Assembly (NCBI RefSeq): GCF_009742705.1
Contig: NZ_WPCU01000005.1
Coordinates: 484,277-548,276 of the forward strand
Origin: Auraticoccus cholistanensis
GTDB taxonomy: Bacteria; Actinomycetota; Actinomycetes; Propionibacteriales; Propionibacteriaceae
Direction: 5' to 3'
Length of the DNA: 64,000 bases
Made by a program: the position numbers and the translations under genes. The notes under the pieces were generated by a model that was not told where the DNA came from, did not search any database, and worked only from the letters and a program-made list of their open reading frames with translations. How positions within the stretch are numbered: position 1 is the first letter of the stretch; every line of letters starts with the position of its first letter. This document shows positions 1 through 12,697 of this stretch, piece by piece.

Positions 1-1372
1 CCACCGGCAGCCCGTCCTCGGGGGCGAGCCCGACCGGGAAGGAGGCCGACGCGTTGCCGGCCAGGTTGCTGGGGATGGTGCACAGGTCGGCGGCGTACAT
101 GGCCAGCGGGTCGTCCACCCGCTCCCCCAGCGGCCACGCGGTGGTCGGTGTGGTGGGTGAGACCAGCACGTCGACGGTCTCGAAGGCGGCGGCGAAGTCG
201 CGCACGATCAGCGTCCGCACCTTCTGCGCCGAGCCGTAGTAGGCGTCGTAGTAGCCGCTGGAGAGGGCGTAGGTGCCGATGATGATGCGGCGCTTCACCT
301 CGTCGCCGAAGCCGGCCTCGCGGGTGAGGTTCATGACCTCCTCCGCGCTGCGGCTGCCGTCGTCGCCGACCCGCAGCCCGAAGCGCATGGCGTCGAACTT
401 GGCCAGGTTGGAGGAGCACTCGCTGGGCAGGATCAGGTAGTAGGCGGCCAGCGCCTGCTCGAAGCTGGGGCAGGACACCTCCACCACCTCCGCACCGAGG
501 GAGGACAGCAGCGCGACCGCCTCGTCGAAGCGCTGCTGGACGCCCGGCTGGTAGCCCGCCCCGCCGAGCTCGCGGACCACGCCCACCTTGAGCCCGGTGA
601 CGTCGCCGGAGCGGGCCGCGCCGACCACGTCCGGCACGGGGGCGTCGATCGAGGTGGAGTCGAGCGGGTCGTGCCCGCCGATCACCTCGTGCAGCAGGGC
701 CGCGTCGAGCACCGTGCGGGCGCAGGGCCCGGGCTGGTCCAGGCTGGAGGCCAGCGCCACCAGGCCGTAGCGGGAGGTGCCGCCGTAGGTCGGCTTCACG
801 CCCACCGTGCCGGTCACCGCGGCCGGCTGGCGGATCGAGCCGCCGGTGTCGGTGCCGATGGTCAGCGGCGCCTCGAAGGCGGCCAGCGCGGCCGCCGAGC
901 CGCCTCCGGAGCCGCCGGGGATCCGGCTGGTGTCCCAGGGGTTGCGGGTGGGGCCGTAGGCGCTGTTCTCGGTGGAGGAGCCCATCGCGAACTCGTCCAT
1001 GTTGGTCTTGCCCAGCACCACCAGCCCGGCCTCCAGCAGCCGGCGGGTGACCGTGGCGTCGTAGGGCGGGTGCCAGCCCTGCAGGATCTTCGACCCGCAG
1101 GTGGTGGGGGCCCCGCGCATGGTCAGCACGTCCTTCAGACCCAGCGGGACGCCGGCCAGCGGGCCGACCGGCTCCCCGGCGGCCACGCGGGCGTCCACGT
1201 CCCGGGCCGCGGCCAGGGCGCGCTCGCCGTCGACGTGCAGGAAGGCGTGGACCTCCTCGTCGACGGCCTCGATGCGCTCCAGGTGGGCCCGGGTGACCTC
1301 CTCGCTGGAGATCCGCCGGGCGGCGATGTCGGCGGCCAGGTCGGCCGCGCTGCGGCGCAGGTGCTCGTTCAT
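1..1372 (-). CDS. gatA: Glutamyl/aspartyl-tRNA amidotransferase subunit A, C-terminus cut off
   Basis: GatA is the amidase subunit of the GatCAB complex, which converts misacylated Glu-tRNA(Gln) or Asp-tRNA(Asn) to the amide form and makes ammonia from glutamine. The visible protein starts [20 protein letters not shown]. It carries the amidase signature: the catalytic lysine region ([11 protein letters not shown]), the glycine/serine-rich loop ([14 protein letters not shown]) and the serine region ([16 protein letters not shown]), so the Ser-cisSer-Lys triad looks intact. About 457 residues are present. The protein runs off the left edge, so roughly the last 30-40 residues of the usual ~500 are missing. 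The ATG at 1372 overlaps the gatC stop by one base (TGATG), so the two genes are translationally coupled; gatB is not in the window. Confidence 0.95.
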   Translation of the reverse strand, partial: MNEHLRRSAADLAADIAARRISSEEVTRAHLERIEAVDEEVHAFLHVDGERALAAARDVDARVAAGEPVGPLAGVPLGLKDVLTMRGAPTTCGSKILQGWHPPYDATVTRRLLEAGLVVLGKTNMDEFAMGSSTENSAYGPTRNPWDTSRIPGGSGGGSAAALAAFEAPLTIGTDTGGSIRQPAAVTGTVGVKPTYGGTSRYGLVALASSLDQPGPCARTVLDAALLHEVIGGHDPLDSTSIDAPVPDVVGAARSGDVTGLKVGVVRELGGAGYQPGVQQRFDEAVALLSSLGAEVVEVSCPSFEQALAAYYLILPSECSSNLAKFDAMRFGLRVGDDGSRSAEEVMNLTREAGFGDEVKRRIIIGTYALSSGYYDAYYGSAQKVRTLIVRDFAAAFETVDVLVSPTTPTTAWPLGERVDDPLAMYAADLCTIPSNLAGNASASFPVGLAPEDGLPV

Positions 1373-1668
1373 CAGGCCTCCTCGCCCAGGATCCGCGGGA
1401 CCCGGAAACGGTCCTCCTCGGCGGCGGGTGCCCCGGCCAGCACGTCCTCGCGCGGCAGCGAGGGACGCACCTCGTCGGGGCGGAAGACGTTGGTCAGCGG
1501 CAGCGCGTGCGAGGTCGGCGGGATGTCGGCGTCGGCGACCTGCTGCACCGAGGCGACGGCCTCCAGGATCCCCTCGAGCTGGGGGGCCAGGTGCTGCAGC
1601 TCCTCCCCGGTCAGGTCGATCCGGGCCAGCGCGGCCAGCTTGGCCACGTCCTCGGGTGTCAGCGCCAC
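1372..1668 (-). CDS. gatC: Glutamyl/aspartyl-tRNA amidotransferase subunit C
   Basis: GatC is the small subunit that stabilises GatA in the GatCAB tRNA-dependent amidotransferase. The GTG at 1668 gives a protein of 98 residues, the normal GatC size, beginning [19 protein letters not shown], which is the conserved GatC N-terminus. A GGGAG Shine-Dalgarno element lies just upstream. A longer reading to 1764 adds an Arg/Pro-rich stretch with no family resemblance, so I rejected it. The conserved central helix and the C-terminal [10 protein letters not shown] motif are present. It is the first gene of the visible gatCA unit and diverges from the ACT-domain gene at 1836. Confidence 0.93.
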   Translation of the reverse strand: MALTPEDVAKLAALARIDLTGEELQHLAPQLEGILEAVASVQQVADADIPPTSHALPLTNVFRPDEVRPSLPREDVLAGAPAAEEDRFRVPRILGEEA

Positions 1669-1835
1669 CAGGTGCTCCCATCGTCGTGCTCGGTGGTCCT
1701 CGGGGCGGGACCGCGGGGCGTGCGGGTCCGGGCGCAGCCACGGACCCTGGGCCCGGCGACCCATCCTAGGGGACCGGGACGGGCGCCGCCGGGTGCGCGT
1801 CCCGCCCAGTGGGGGGTTACACCGTCGTAGCGAAG

Positions 1836-2477
1836 ATGGTTGAGAATGTCCCCGTGTTCCTGATGCGAGTGTCGCTGCCCGACCGCCCCGGATCCCTGGG
1901 GGCGGTGGCCAGTGCCGTCGGTACCGTGGGCGCCGACATCCGCTCGGTCGAGATCGTCGGCAAGCAGGACGGCGAGGCCGTCGACGACTTCATGCTCACG
2001 CTGCCCAACGGCGCCATGCCCGACAACCTGGTGAGCGCTTGCACCGCCATCGAGGGCGTCCGGGTGCTCTGGTTCTCCCGCTACCCCGAGGGCGGCGGGC
2101 TGGAGTCCGACATCGAGGCGCTGGAGCGGATGCAGCAGTCCCCGGAGCAGGCGCCGGAGATCCTCACCGAGTCCGCGCCGCTGGTCTTCCACTGCCACTG
2201 GGCGCTGCTGCTCGACACCAGCTCGCGCACGGTCGCCTTCGCCACCGAGATGGCCCCCGACCTCACCGAGGAGGGGGTGCGGGCGCTGGAGCCGGTCGAT
2301 CAGACCCACAGCGTCGAGCTCGCCGCCGACTGGCTGCCCTCCTGGGGCGAGACCACGGTGGCCATGGCCCCGGTCGGCGACAGCCGCACGCTGGTGATCG
2401 GGCGCCAGGGCGGGCCCAGCTTCCTGGCCTCGGAGATGGCCCGGCTCAAGCACCTCGCCGGGCTCGCCGCCGGCTGA
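1836..2477 (+). CDS. ACT-domain amino-acid-binding protein
   Basis: This 213-residue protein has an N-terminal ACT domain of about 70 residues (FLMRVSLPDRPGSLGAVASA, then an IRSVEIV strand), a fold that usually binds an amino acid as an allosteric ligand. The remaining ~140 residues are not attached to any recognisable enzyme. The same position between gatCA and ligA is held by a conserved ACT protein in mycobacteria, so it is probably a core actinobacterial regulator of unknown target. I chose the ATG at 1836; a GTG at 1809 is an alternative that adds nine residues. It converges with the small membrane-protein gene at 2481, only 3 bases from its stop. Confidence 0.8.
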   Translation: MVENVPVFLMRVSLPDRPGSLGAVASAVGTVGADIRSVEIVGKQDGEAVDDFMLTLPNGAMPDNLVSACTAIEGVRVLWFSRYPEGGGLESDIEALERMQQSPEQAPEILTESAPLVFHCHWALLLDTSSRTVAFATEMAPDLTEEGVRALEPVDQTHSVELAADWLPSWGETTVAMAPVGDSRTLVIGRQGGPSFLASEMARLKHLAGLAAG

Positions 2478-2480
2478 GCC

Positions 2481-5623
<3,143 letters not shown>

Positions 5624-5646
<23 letters not shown>

Positions 5647-6649
5647 CGACGGCGGTCGCCCGCACCAGGGCGCGCAGCGTCCGGGTGGCCGGGGCGGCGC
5701 TCCAGCCGGCCAGCCCGCAGGCCGGGGTGAGCAGCACCCGCCCGGCCACGTCCGGCCCCAGCTCCAGCGGCTGCAGCACCCGCAGCGCCCGCGTCGCCAG
5801 CTGGTCCGGGGTCAGCGGCGCGTCGGGGACGGCGGTCGGCTGCACGCCGAGCCCCACCTCGACCGCCCCGGACTCCAGCGCCTCCGCCAGCCGGTCGAGG
5901 TCGGCCGCGGTGAGCTGGTCGGCGTCGAGCAGCAGCCCGCCGACGCCGGCGCCCAGCACCAGCGCGACGTCGAGCCCCGGGGCGCAGCAGTGCAGCCGCA
6001 CCCGCTGCCCGCCGGCGGCCAGCACGGCCTCGACGACCTGCTGCAGGGCCTGCGACACCTCCGGGCGGTCGACCCGGCGGTGGCGGGAGAAGCCGCTGGC
6101 GGTCCGGATCGAGCCCGCCATCACCGCCGGCAGCTGGGGTTCGTCCAGCTGCACCGCCAGCTCCAGGTCGGGCAGCCGCCGCGACACCTCGGCGACGAGG
6201 TCGGCCAGCCCCTCGGCCAGGCTCTGCCCCAGCTCCCGGCGGGCGCCGGAGTCGGCCAGCACCCGGTCGCCGCGGGGACGCTCGATCCCGGCGGCCAGCG
6301 TCCAGGGACCGGCGCAGGTGAGCGTGAACGCGCCGCGGTAGCCCTGCGCCGCCTCCTCGAGCAGGTCCAGGTCCTGGCGCAGCAGCGAGCGGGCCCGGCG
6401 GGCGTCGACGCCGGGGCCGTCGGTGAGCCGCCAGCCGGCCGGCTGCAGGTCCAGGCTGAGCCCGGAGAGCACCGCCCCGCTCCGGCCCAGGAGCTGGGCG
6501 TGCACGCCACGGGCGGGCAGCTCGGGCAGGTACGGCACCCCGGGGCCGTCGGCCTCGCCCAGCTCGCCCAGCGTCAGCCGGAGCGCGGCCGCCATGTCGG
6601 TGCCGGGCCAGGAGCCGGTGCCGGTGGCCCGGACGCCGACGCCGCTCAC
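5624..6649 (-). CDS. MetE C-terminal-domain-like protein (methionine synthase family)
   Basis: A 341-residue protein equivalent to the C-terminal catalytic barrel of cobalamin-independent methionine synthase, without the N-terminal half (full MetE is about 750 residues). It begins [18 protein letters not shown], the typical entry of this family. Two zinc-ligand regions are visible: HCCAP, matching the His-x-Cys ligands, and TPACGLAGW, matching the distal cysteine. The glutamate ligand position seems to be Asp (LLLDAD). The GTG at 6649 overlaps the mnmA stop by four bases, so it is coupled to mnmA and probably the cysteine desulfurase. The same adjacency occurs in mycobacteria. True methionine synthase activity is not assured; a methyl or thiol transfer role is possible. 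Confidence 0.82.
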
Positions 6650-7761
6650 CGGGCGGCCACCGGCTGCGCGTCCCGGGCGCCGGTCGTCCCGTGTCGGGTG
6701 GAGTCGATGGTGGCGCTGCCGACCACGCGGGTGCCGTCGTAGAGCACGACCGCCTGGCCGGGTGCGACCCCGCTGGCCGGCCGCTCGAGGCGGACCAGCA
6801 GCCTGCCGTCCCGCAGCTCCGCCCGGGCGGGCAGCGCCTCGCCGTGGGCGCGCAGCTGCACCGTCCCGTGCCACTCCGCGACCGGCGCCTGCCCGGTCCA
6901 GCCGGGGCGGATGCCCTCCAGCTCGCGCACCTCCAGCGCCTCCCGCGGGCCGACGGTGACGGTGCGCTCCGCCGGGGAGATGTCGAGCACGAACCGGGGT
7001 CGCCCGTCGGGGGCGGGGACGCCGAGGCGCAGCCCCCGCCGCTGGCCGACGGTGAAGCCGTGGGTGCCCTCGTGGGAGCCGAGCACCGTGCCGTCGGTGT
7101 CGACCACCGCACCCGGTTGCGACCCGAGCCGGGAGCTGAGGAAGCCGGCGGTGTCCCCGTCGGCGATGAAGCAGATGTCGTGGCTGTCGGGCTTGTCGGC
7201 GACCAGCAGCCCGCGGGCCGCCGCCTCGGCGCGGACCTGCGGCTTGGGGGTGTCCCCCAGCGGGAAGGCCGAGCGGGCCAGCTGCTCGGGCCCCAGCACC
7301 CCGAGCACGTAGGACTGGTCCTTGTCGCCGTCCACCGCGCGGTGCAGCTCCACCCCGTCCGGGCCGGGGAGCAGCCGGGCGTAGTGCCCGGTGGCCACCC
7401 GGTCGAAGCCGAGCGCGAGCCCGCGCTCGAGGACGGCGGAGAACTTGATCTTCTCGTTGCAGCGCAGGCAGGGGTTCGGGGTCCGGCCGGCGGCGTACTC
7501 GGCCACGAAGTCGTCCACCACGTCGGCGGCGAAGCGCTCGGAGAGGTCCCAGACGTAGAAGGGGATGCCCAGCACGTCGGCGGCGCGGCGGGCGTCGTGG
7601 GCGTCCTCGCGGGAGCAGCAGCCACGGGCCCCGGTCCGGAAGGACTGCGGGTTGCGGGACAGCGCCAGGTGGACGCCGGTCACCTCGTGACCGGCCTCCA
7701 CCATCCGCGCCGCCGCGACGGCGCTGTCCACCCCGCCGGACATGGCTGCCAAGACCTTCAT
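6646..7761 (-). CDS. mnmA: tRNA-specific 2-thiouridylase
   Basis: MnmA adenylates and thiolates U34 of Lys, Glu and Gln tRNAs using a persulfide sulfur. The 371-residue protein has the PP-loop motif [10 protein letters not shown] (residues 8-17), the catalytic pair region [13 protein letters not shown] (Cys98, Cys101) and the second catalytic cysteine in DICFIADGD (about residue 200). The C-terminal barrel is complete. It lies 24 bases downstream of the cysteine desulfurase, the likely sulfur source. The start is ATG 7761, preceded by TAACCT seven bases upstream, so it may have its own nearly leaderless promoter as well as readthrough. Confidence 0.95.
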   Translation of the reverse strand: MKVLAAMSGGVDSAVAAARMVEAGHEVTGVHLALSRNPQSFRTGARGCCSREDAHDARRAADVLGIPFYVWDLSERFAADVVDDFVAEYAAGRTPNPCLRCNEKIKFSAVLERGLALGFDRVATGHYARLLPGPDGVELHRAVDGDKDQSYVLGVLGPEQLARSAFPLGDTPKPQVRAEAAARGLLVADKPDSHDICFIADGDTAGFLSSRLGSQPGAVVDTDGTVLGSHEGTHGFTVGQRRGLRLGVPAPDGRPRFVLDISPAERTVTVGPREALEVRELEGIRPGWTGQAPVAEWHGTVQLRAHGEALPARAELRDGRLLVRLERPASGVAPGQAVVLYDGTRVVGSATIDSTRHGTTGARDAQPVAAR

Positions 7762-7785
7762 GGGCCCGAGGTTACCGGCCGCGCG

Positions 7786-8931
7786 TCAGGCCACCCGCCG
7801 AGCGGTGCGGACCGCCCCGGGCAGCACGCGCAGCAGCGCGTCGACGTCCTCGGCCGTGGTGGTGGGGCCGAAGGAGAACCGCAGCGCCGAGCGGGCGGTC
7901 GCCTCGTCCGCACCGGCGGCCAGCAGCACCGCGCTGGGCTGCACCACCCCGGCCGAGCACGCCGAGCCGGTGGAGCAGTCGATGCCGGCGGCGTCCAGCA
8001 GCATCAGCAGGTCGTCGGCGCGCACGCCCTCGAACCCGAGGTTGACCACGGCCGGGCTGACCTCGCCCCCGCCGTTGCGGCGCCAGCCCTCCAGGCCGCT
8101 GGCGGCCAGCCCGGCCAGCAGCCGTCCGGTCAGCTCCGACGCCCGCCGCCGGTGCTCGGCGCGGCCCGCCACGGCCTCGGCGCAGGCGGCGGCGAGGGCG
8201 GCGGCGAGGGCGGCCGGCACGGTGCCGGAGCGGATGTCGCGCTCCTGCCCGCCGCCGGAGCCGACCGGGTGCAGCCGCACCTCCCGGCGCACCAGCAGCG
8301 CGCCCACGCCGACCGGGGCGCCGAGCTTGTGCCCGGAGACGGTGAGCAGGTCCAGGCCCGAGGCGGCGAAGTCGACGTCGAGCACGCCCACGGCCTGGAC
8401 GGCGTCGCTGTGGCTCCAGGCGCCGCTGCGGCGGCAGGCCTCGACGAGCCGGTCGAGCGGCTGCAGGGTGCCGGTCTCGTTGTTGACCCACATCACCGAG
8501 GCCACCGCGACGCGCTCGTCCACCCGGTCCCAGACGTCCTCGCGGACCCGGCCGTCGGCGTCCACGCCCAGCCCGACGACCCGCCCGCCGTCCTCGGCGA
8601 GGGCGGCGGCGGTCGCCGCCACGGCCAGGTGCTCCACCGTGGACACCGCCACCGCGTCCCGGCCCTCGGCGCGACGGGCCCGCCAGCCGCCCCGCACCGC
8701 CAGGTTGTCGCCCTCGGTGCCCCCCGAGGTCAGCACCACCTCGCCCGGGTGGGCACCCAGACTGGCCGCCAGCGACTCGCGGGACTCCTCCAGCAGCCGC
8801 CGGGCGGCGCGTCCGGAGGCGTGCAGCGAGGACGGGTTGCCGGTCAGCGCCAGCCCCTCGACCAGCGCCGTGCGCGCGGCCGGCGACACCACCGTGCCGG
8901 CGGCGTGGTCCAGGTACACCCTCGCGCTCAC
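7786..8931 (-). CDS. Cysteine desulfurase (NifS/IscS family)
   Basis: This PLP enzyme removes sulfur from cysteine to form an enzyme persulfide, here most likely feeding MnmA. The GTG at 8931 with a GGAGG site eight bases before it gives 381 residues starting MSARVYLDHAAGTVVSP, the typical start of the family. The PLP lysine is in SGHKLGAPVGVGAL and the persulfide cysteine in GSACSAGVVQPS. The short catalytic loop with conserved SACSSG-like spacing favours the NifS/IscS class over SufS. A longer in-frame extension to 9246 is Ala/Arg-rich and was rejected. The scaffold and chaperone genes of an isc operon are absent. Confidence 0.93.
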   Translation of the reverse strand: MSARVYLDHAAGTVVSPAARTALVEGLALTGNPSSLHASGRAARRLLEESRESLAASLGAHPGEVVLTSGGTEGDNLAVRGGWRARRAEGRDAVAVSTVEHLAVAATAAALAEDGGRVVGLGVDADGRVREDVWDRVDERVAVASVMWVNNETGTLQPLDRLVEACRRSGAWSHSDAVQAVGVLDVDFAASGLDLLTVSGHKLGAPVGVGALLVRREVRLHPVGSGGGQERDIRSGTVPAALAAALAAACAEAVAGRAEHRRRASELTGRLLAGLAASGLEGWRRNGGGEVSPAVVNLGFEGVRADDLLMLLDAAGIDCSTGSACSAGVVQPSAVLLAAGADEATARSALRFSFGPTTTAEDVDALLRVLPGAVRTARRVA

Positions 8932-9046
8932 GGGGCCATCCTCCCCCACCCACCCGCGGGCGTGACGGTTCCCGCCACCGTCGACCACTACGCTGAGCCC
9001 GGCCGGCCGCAGGAGCCGGCGCACGCCGACCGCAGTCGAGGTGACG

Positions 9047-10078
9047 ATGAGCACGCCCGGACCCTGGGCACAGCCGGCCGTGACCGGACCCCGGTGGGGA
9101 CGACGCGTCGTCGTCACGCTGGTGTCGGTGCTGCTGTCCTCGCTGCTCGGCGTGCTCGGCGGGGTGGCGGTGCTCAACGGCAGGACGGCTCCCGACGACC
9201 CCTCGGCACCCGAGCCGCCGCCGGTGGCGGCCCGGCCGTCGGACACCGTCCGCCGCTACCTGGAGGCGCTGGCCGCCGCGGACGCCGGGGCCGCGCTGGC
9301 CGAGGCGGCCACCCAGCCCGCGGACCGCACCCTGCTCACCGACGAGGTGCTGCGCGCCAGCCAGCAGATCGCCCCGCTCTCGGCCATCACGGTGCCCGAC
9401 ACCGACGCGGGCTCCTCGGTGGAGGCCAGCTACCGCCTGGGTGAGGAGCAGGTCACCCGCCGCTTCCGGGTGGCCGAGGTGCCGGGCGGCTACCAGCTCG
9501 AGACGGTGGCGGCCACCCTCGACGTCAGCCGGCTGCGCACCGAGGCGCTGCCGCTGACGGTCGCCGGCACCGACGTGGCCGGCGACTCCGTGACCCTCTT
9601 CCCGGGGGTGTACGCGGTCGAGACCGGCAACGAGTACCTCGCCTACGGGTCCGGGCAGCTGCTGGTGAAGGACCCCGACGCCTACCTCGACACCAGCGAC
9701 CTGGCCCTCGACATCACCGAGGAGGGCGTCACCGCCTTCACCGAGCTCGTGGAGGCGCACCTCGACAAGTGCCTGGCCTCCAGCTCGCCGGAGCCGAAGG
9801 GCTGCCCGTTCGCGGCCAGCGTGTCCTCCAGCTACGAGGTGAAGAAGGGCAGCGGCAGCTGGGAGGCCGACGACGAGCTGCTCGCCGGCTTCGAGCCGCG
9901 GCTGGACTACGAGGACCCGACGGTGGCCACCGCCTACGTCAGCGGGCAGCTGACATTCAGCTACCGCTACACCAGCGACTTCGAGGACGGCACCCAGGAC
10001 GGGGAGATCCGGACCTACCTGGGCGCGGACTACTCCCTCGACCTGGACAGCGAACCGCTGGAGGTGACCGCCGGCTGA
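9047..10078 (+). CDS. Membrane-anchored extracytoplasmic protein of unknown function
   Basis: A 343-residue protein with a short cytoplasmic N-terminus, one membrane anchor or uncleaved signal at about residues 20-45 (RRVVVTLVSVLLSSLLGVLG), a Pro-rich linker, and a long soluble domain. The first part of that domain (DTVRRYLEALAAADAGAALA) resembles the NTF2/DUF4878-like modules of exported actinobacterial proteins. Two cysteines (KCLASSS, GCPFAAS) could form a disulfide outside the cell. I chose ATG 9047 with GAGG upstream; GTG 9041 is an alternative adding two residues. It diverges from the cysteine desulfurase gene. No enzymatic motif was seen. Confidence 0.7.
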   Translation: MSTPGPWAQPAVTGPRWGRRVVVTLVSVLLSSLLGVLGGVAVLNGRTAPDDPSAPEPPPVAARPSDTVRRYLEALAAADAGAALAEAATQPADRTLLTDEVLRASQQIAPLSAITVPDTDAGSSVEASYRLGEEQVTRRFRVAEVPGGYQLETVAATLDVSRLRTEALPLTVAGTDVAGDSVTLFPGVYAVETGNEYLAYGSGQLLVKDPDAYLDTSDLALDITEEGVTAFTELVEAHLDKCLASSSPEPKGCPFAASVSSSYEVKKGSGSWEADDELLAGFEPRLDYEDPTVATAYVSGQLTFSYRYTSDFEDGTQDGEIRTYLGADYSLDLDSEPLEVTAG

Positions 10079-10103
10079 GCGGCGCCGCCGCGGCCGTCGG
10101 GGC

Positions 10104-10811
10104 TCAGCCCTCCTCCGGGTCCTCGCCGGCCACCAGCCGGCGCACCCGCTCCTCGGCCTCGGCGCCCAGGGCGTCGACGTAGGCGCGCACCTCGGCGTCC
10201 CGGCGCCAGCGCTCCGCCCGGTCGGCCACCACCCGCCCGGGGACCCCGGCCACCACCGACCCGGCCGGGTAGCGCCCGCGCGCCACGGTGTGCGCGGCCA
10301 GCACCGAGCCGGCGCCCACGTCCGTGCCGCGGACCACGGTCACCCCCGTACCCAGCCAGCAGTCCGGGCCGATGCGCACCGCCGAGCGGACCAGCCCCTG
10401 GTCCTTGATGGGGGTGGCCGGGTCGGCGTGCACGTGGTCGAAGTCGCACAGGTACACCCGGTCGCCGATGATCGTGGCCGCCCCGATGCGGATGTCGAGG
10501 TGGGCGTTGAGGGTCAGGTCGTAGCCGAGCACGCACTTGGGCCCGACCTCCACCGTGCCGGCGTGGGCGCGGAGCTTCACCCGGTCCGCCAGGTGCGTCC
10601 ACGCCCCGATCCGCAGCCGTGCGCCCGGGGCGACCGTGAGCTCGACGTCGCGGCCGAGGAAGACGAACCCGTCGAACTCCACCCGCGGCCAGCGCAGCCG
10701 GGCCAGCCGGTAGCGCCACCAGGCCCGCAGGTAGACCGGGCGCAGCCAGCGGCGCCGGAGCAGCCAGCGCAGCGTCCGCCAGGCCCGGACCGGGGCGGAC
10801 GCGGCGGTCAC
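10104..10811 (-). CDS. Left-handed beta-helix acyltransferase
   Basis: A 235-residue protein with an N-terminal basic amphipathic segment (WRTLRWLLRRRWLRP) followed by hexapeptide repeats typical of LbH acyltransferases: repeated V/I-G-A patterns through IGAWTHLADRV, VGPKCVLGYD, IGAATIIGDRVYL, IGPDCWLGTGVTV, VGAGSVLAA and GVPGRVVA. A catalytic-type histidine lies in FDHVHAD. It is similar to maltose or galactoside O-acetyltransferases and to mycobacterial surface-glycan acyltransferases; the substrate is unknown. The GTG at 10811 overlaps the methyltransferase stop (GTGA). The coupling suggests both act on the same small molecule or glycolipid. Confidence 0.85.
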   Translation of the reverse strand: MTAASAPVRAWRTLRWLLRRRWLRPVYLRAWWRYRLARLRWPRVEFDGFVFLGRDVELTVAPGARLRIGAWTHLADRVKLRAHAGTVEVGPKCVLGYDLTLNAHLDIRIGAATIIGDRVYLCDFDHVHADPATPIKDQGLVRSAVRIGPDCWLGTGVTVVRGTDVGAGSVLAAHTVARGRYPAGSVVAGVPGRVVADRAERWRRDAEVRAYVDALGAEAEERVRRLVAGEDPEEG

Positions 10812-11773
10812 CGCGGCTTGAACGCGGTGACGGACACGTTGTAGTAGAGGGCGCCCGGCACCACGCGGGTCAGCCGGCGGTCCAGCCGGTCCAGGGCCAG
10901 CCAGGAGCGGTAGGCGAAGAACCGCCACCGCAGCCCCAGCCGCTCCTCGGTCAGCGCCGCCTCGAGGGTGCGCACCGGCCAGCCCCACCAGGCCGCGGTC
11001 AGCTCGTCGCTGCTGGTGCGCACGCCCGCCAGCCCGGTCCCGCGGACGAGCTCGGCCAGCTCCTCGGGGTCGAAGGTGTGCAGGTCGACCACGGCCTCCA
11101 GGGCGGCGGCCCGGCTGGACTCGTCGAGCTCCTGCTCCGGCCGGACCCACTCCCGCAGCCGGGGCACCCGGGTCAGCGCGCGGGTGCCACGCCAGGTGAG
11201 GGTCGACAGCCGGCGCGCGATGCGGTGCCCGACGCGGGTCGGCTCGCCGCAGACCACGACCCGCCCGCCGGGCTTGAGCACCCGCGCGATCTCGCGGAAG
11301 GCCCGCGCCACGTCGGGGATGTGGTGGATGACCGCGTGACCCACCACCAGGTCGAAGGTGTCGTCCTCGAACGGCAGCGCCTCCGCGTCCGCCACGCGCC
11401 CCTCGACGTCGAAGCCCAGCCGGGCGGCGTTGGCCAGCGCCACCTCCACCATGCCGGCGGAGATGTCGGTGACGCAGGCGCGGCGGACCAGCCCGGCGCG
11501 CATCAGGTTGAGGGTGAAGAAACCGGTCCCGGCACCGATCTCGAGGCTGAGCGGGTAGGGCTGCGACGTCCGTCCGGCCGCGCCCTCGAACCGCTGCCGG
11601 GCGTAGTCGGTGCAGCGGTCGTCGAAGGAGATCGACCACTTGTCGTCGTAGCTGCCGGACTCCCAGTCGTGGTACAGCACCTGGGCCAGCTTCGTGTCGT
11701 GCCAGGCGGCCTCCACCTGCTCGGGGCTGGCGGGGGTGCGGGCGCCGGGCGTCCCGGCCGGCTCAGCGGCCAC
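10808..11773 (-). CDS. Class I SAM-dependent methyltransferase
   Basis: A 321-residue methyltransferase. The SAM-binding loop is LEIGAGTGFFTLNL (about residues 76-89). The acidic ribose-binding residue follows in VTDISAGM, motif II is FDLVVGHAVIHHIPD, and motif III is VLKPGGRVVVCGEP. A ~75-residue N-terminal extension begins with helices (SPEQVEAAWHDTKLAQVLYHDW). The family resembles UbiE/MenG-like and sugar or lipid methyltransferases; the substrate cannot be told. The GTG start at 11773 overlaps the 3' end of the enoyl-CoA hydratase by 11 bases, and the next gene is an acyltransferase, so three genes form one operon from 12572 to 10104. Confidence 0.88.
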   Translation of the reverse strand: MAAEPAGTPGARTPASPEQVEAAWHDTKLAQVLYHDWESGSYDDKWSISFDDRCTDYARQRFEGAAGRTSQPYPLSLEIGAGTGFFTLNLMRAGLVRRACVTDISAGMVEVALANAARLGFDVEGRVADAEALPFEDDTFDLVVGHAVIHHIPDVARAFREIARVLKPGGRVVVCGEPTRVGHRIARRLSTLTWRGTRALTRVPRLREWVRPEQELDESSRAAALEAVVDLHTFDPEELAELVRGTGLAGVRTSSDELTAAWWGWPVRTLEAALTEERLGLRWRFFAYRSWLALDRLDRRLTRVVPGALYYNVSVTAFKPR

Positions 11774-12572
11774 GGAACTCCGCCTTCCCCGGTCCCCGCT
11801 CCAGGAAGGACTGCATGCCCCGCGTGCGGTCCTCGGTGGCGAACAGGGCGGCGAACTGCTGGCGCTCGATCTCCAGCGCCACCGGCAGCGCCACCTCCAG
11901 CCCCTGGTCGACGGCCTCCTTGGCCGCCCGCAGCGCCAGCCGCGGCCCGCCGACGAACTGCCGGGCCCACTCGTGGGCGGCTGCCAGCACCTCCCCGGCG
12001 GGCAGCACCCGGTCGACCAGACCGATCGCGAGCGCCTCCGGGGCGGGGACCTGGCGCCCGGTGAGCACCAGCTCCTTGGCCCGGCTGGGCCCGACCAGGC
12101 GGCTCAGCCGCTGGGTCCCGCCGGCTCCCGGGATCACCCCCAGCAGGATCTCGGGCTGGCCCAGCACGGCGTCCTCGGCGGCGAAGCGGACGTCGGCGCA
12201 GAGGGCGAGCTCGCAGCCGCCGCCGAGCGCGTAGCCGGCCACCGCGGCGACCACCGGCTGGGGCAGCCCCGCCAGCATCGCGAAGGTGCTCTGCAGCCGG
12301 CCCGACCAGCCCACCGCGGCCGCGTGGTCGAGCCCGGCCATCTGCTTGATGTCGGCTCCGGCGGCGAACACCCGGTCCCCGCCGGTGAGCACCACGGCGG
12401 CGGCCTCCTCCGCGGTCGACAGCCAGTCGGCGGCCCGGCGGAGCCCCTCGACCACCTCGGCGTCGATGGCGTTGACCCGGGGCCGGTCCAGCCGCAGCTC
12501 CGCCACGCCGGCGTCCACCGTCAGCCGGACGGCCGGCGTGCCGCAGTCGACCACGTGCGGATCGGTGCTCAT
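11763..12572 (-). CDS. Enoyl-CoA hydratase/isomerase family protein
   Basis: A 269-residue crotonase-fold enzyme that probably hydrates 2-enoyl-CoA during fatty or branched-chain acid breakdown. The oxyanion-hole regions are FAAGADIKQMAG and ALGGGCELALCAD. Both catalytic glutamates of true hydratases appear present: CELALCAD and PEILLGVIPGAGGTQRL. The start is ATG 12572 (MSTDPHVVD). A TACAGT -10 element lies seven bases upstream, suggesting a transcript with almost no leader; an upstream ATG adding three residues was not chosen. It is first of the three-gene operon with the methyltransferase and acyltransferase, and is divergent from glgX. Confidence 0.9.
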   Translation of the reverse strand: MSTDPHVVDCGTPAVRLTVDAGVAELRLDRPRVNAIDAEVVEGLRRAADWLSTAEEAAAVVLTGGDRVFAAGADIKQMAGLDHAAAVGWSGRLQSTFAMLAGLPQPVVAAVAGYALGGGCELALCADVRFAAEDAVLGQPEILLGVIPGAGGTQRLSRLVGPSRAKELVLTGRQVPAPEALAIGLVDRVLPAGEVLAAAHEWARQFVGGPRLALRAAKEAVDQGLEVALPVALEIERQQFAALFATEDRTRGMQSFLERGPGKAEFRGR

Positions 12573-12662
12573 GCAGCGCACTGTAGTGGGCCTCCTCCCC
12601 GGTGCACGCGGGGCGATGCGTCAACGGCCCGCGCGCTGGACCTGCGTGGGGCAGACTGTGCT

Positions 12663-12681
12663 CCCCGGCCGCCGGCCGGGG
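12663..12681 (+). promoter_or_regulatory. GC-rich hairpin in the glgX leader
   Basis: A perfect inverted repeat with 8-bp arms (CCCCGGCC and GGCCGGGG) and a 3-base loop, ending three bases before the GGAGAGG ribosome-binding site of glgX. A CAGACT element at about 12653-12658 could be the -10. The hairpin would therefore sit in the first bases of the mRNA and could limit or gate translation. Confidence 0.4.
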
Positions 12682-12697
12682 CAGGAGAGGAAAGACC

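Noticed and set aside
6691..9444. A 917-codon plus-strand open frame
   Set aside because: It is antisense to mnmA and the cysteine desulfurase; the composition is biased and no family motif is visible.
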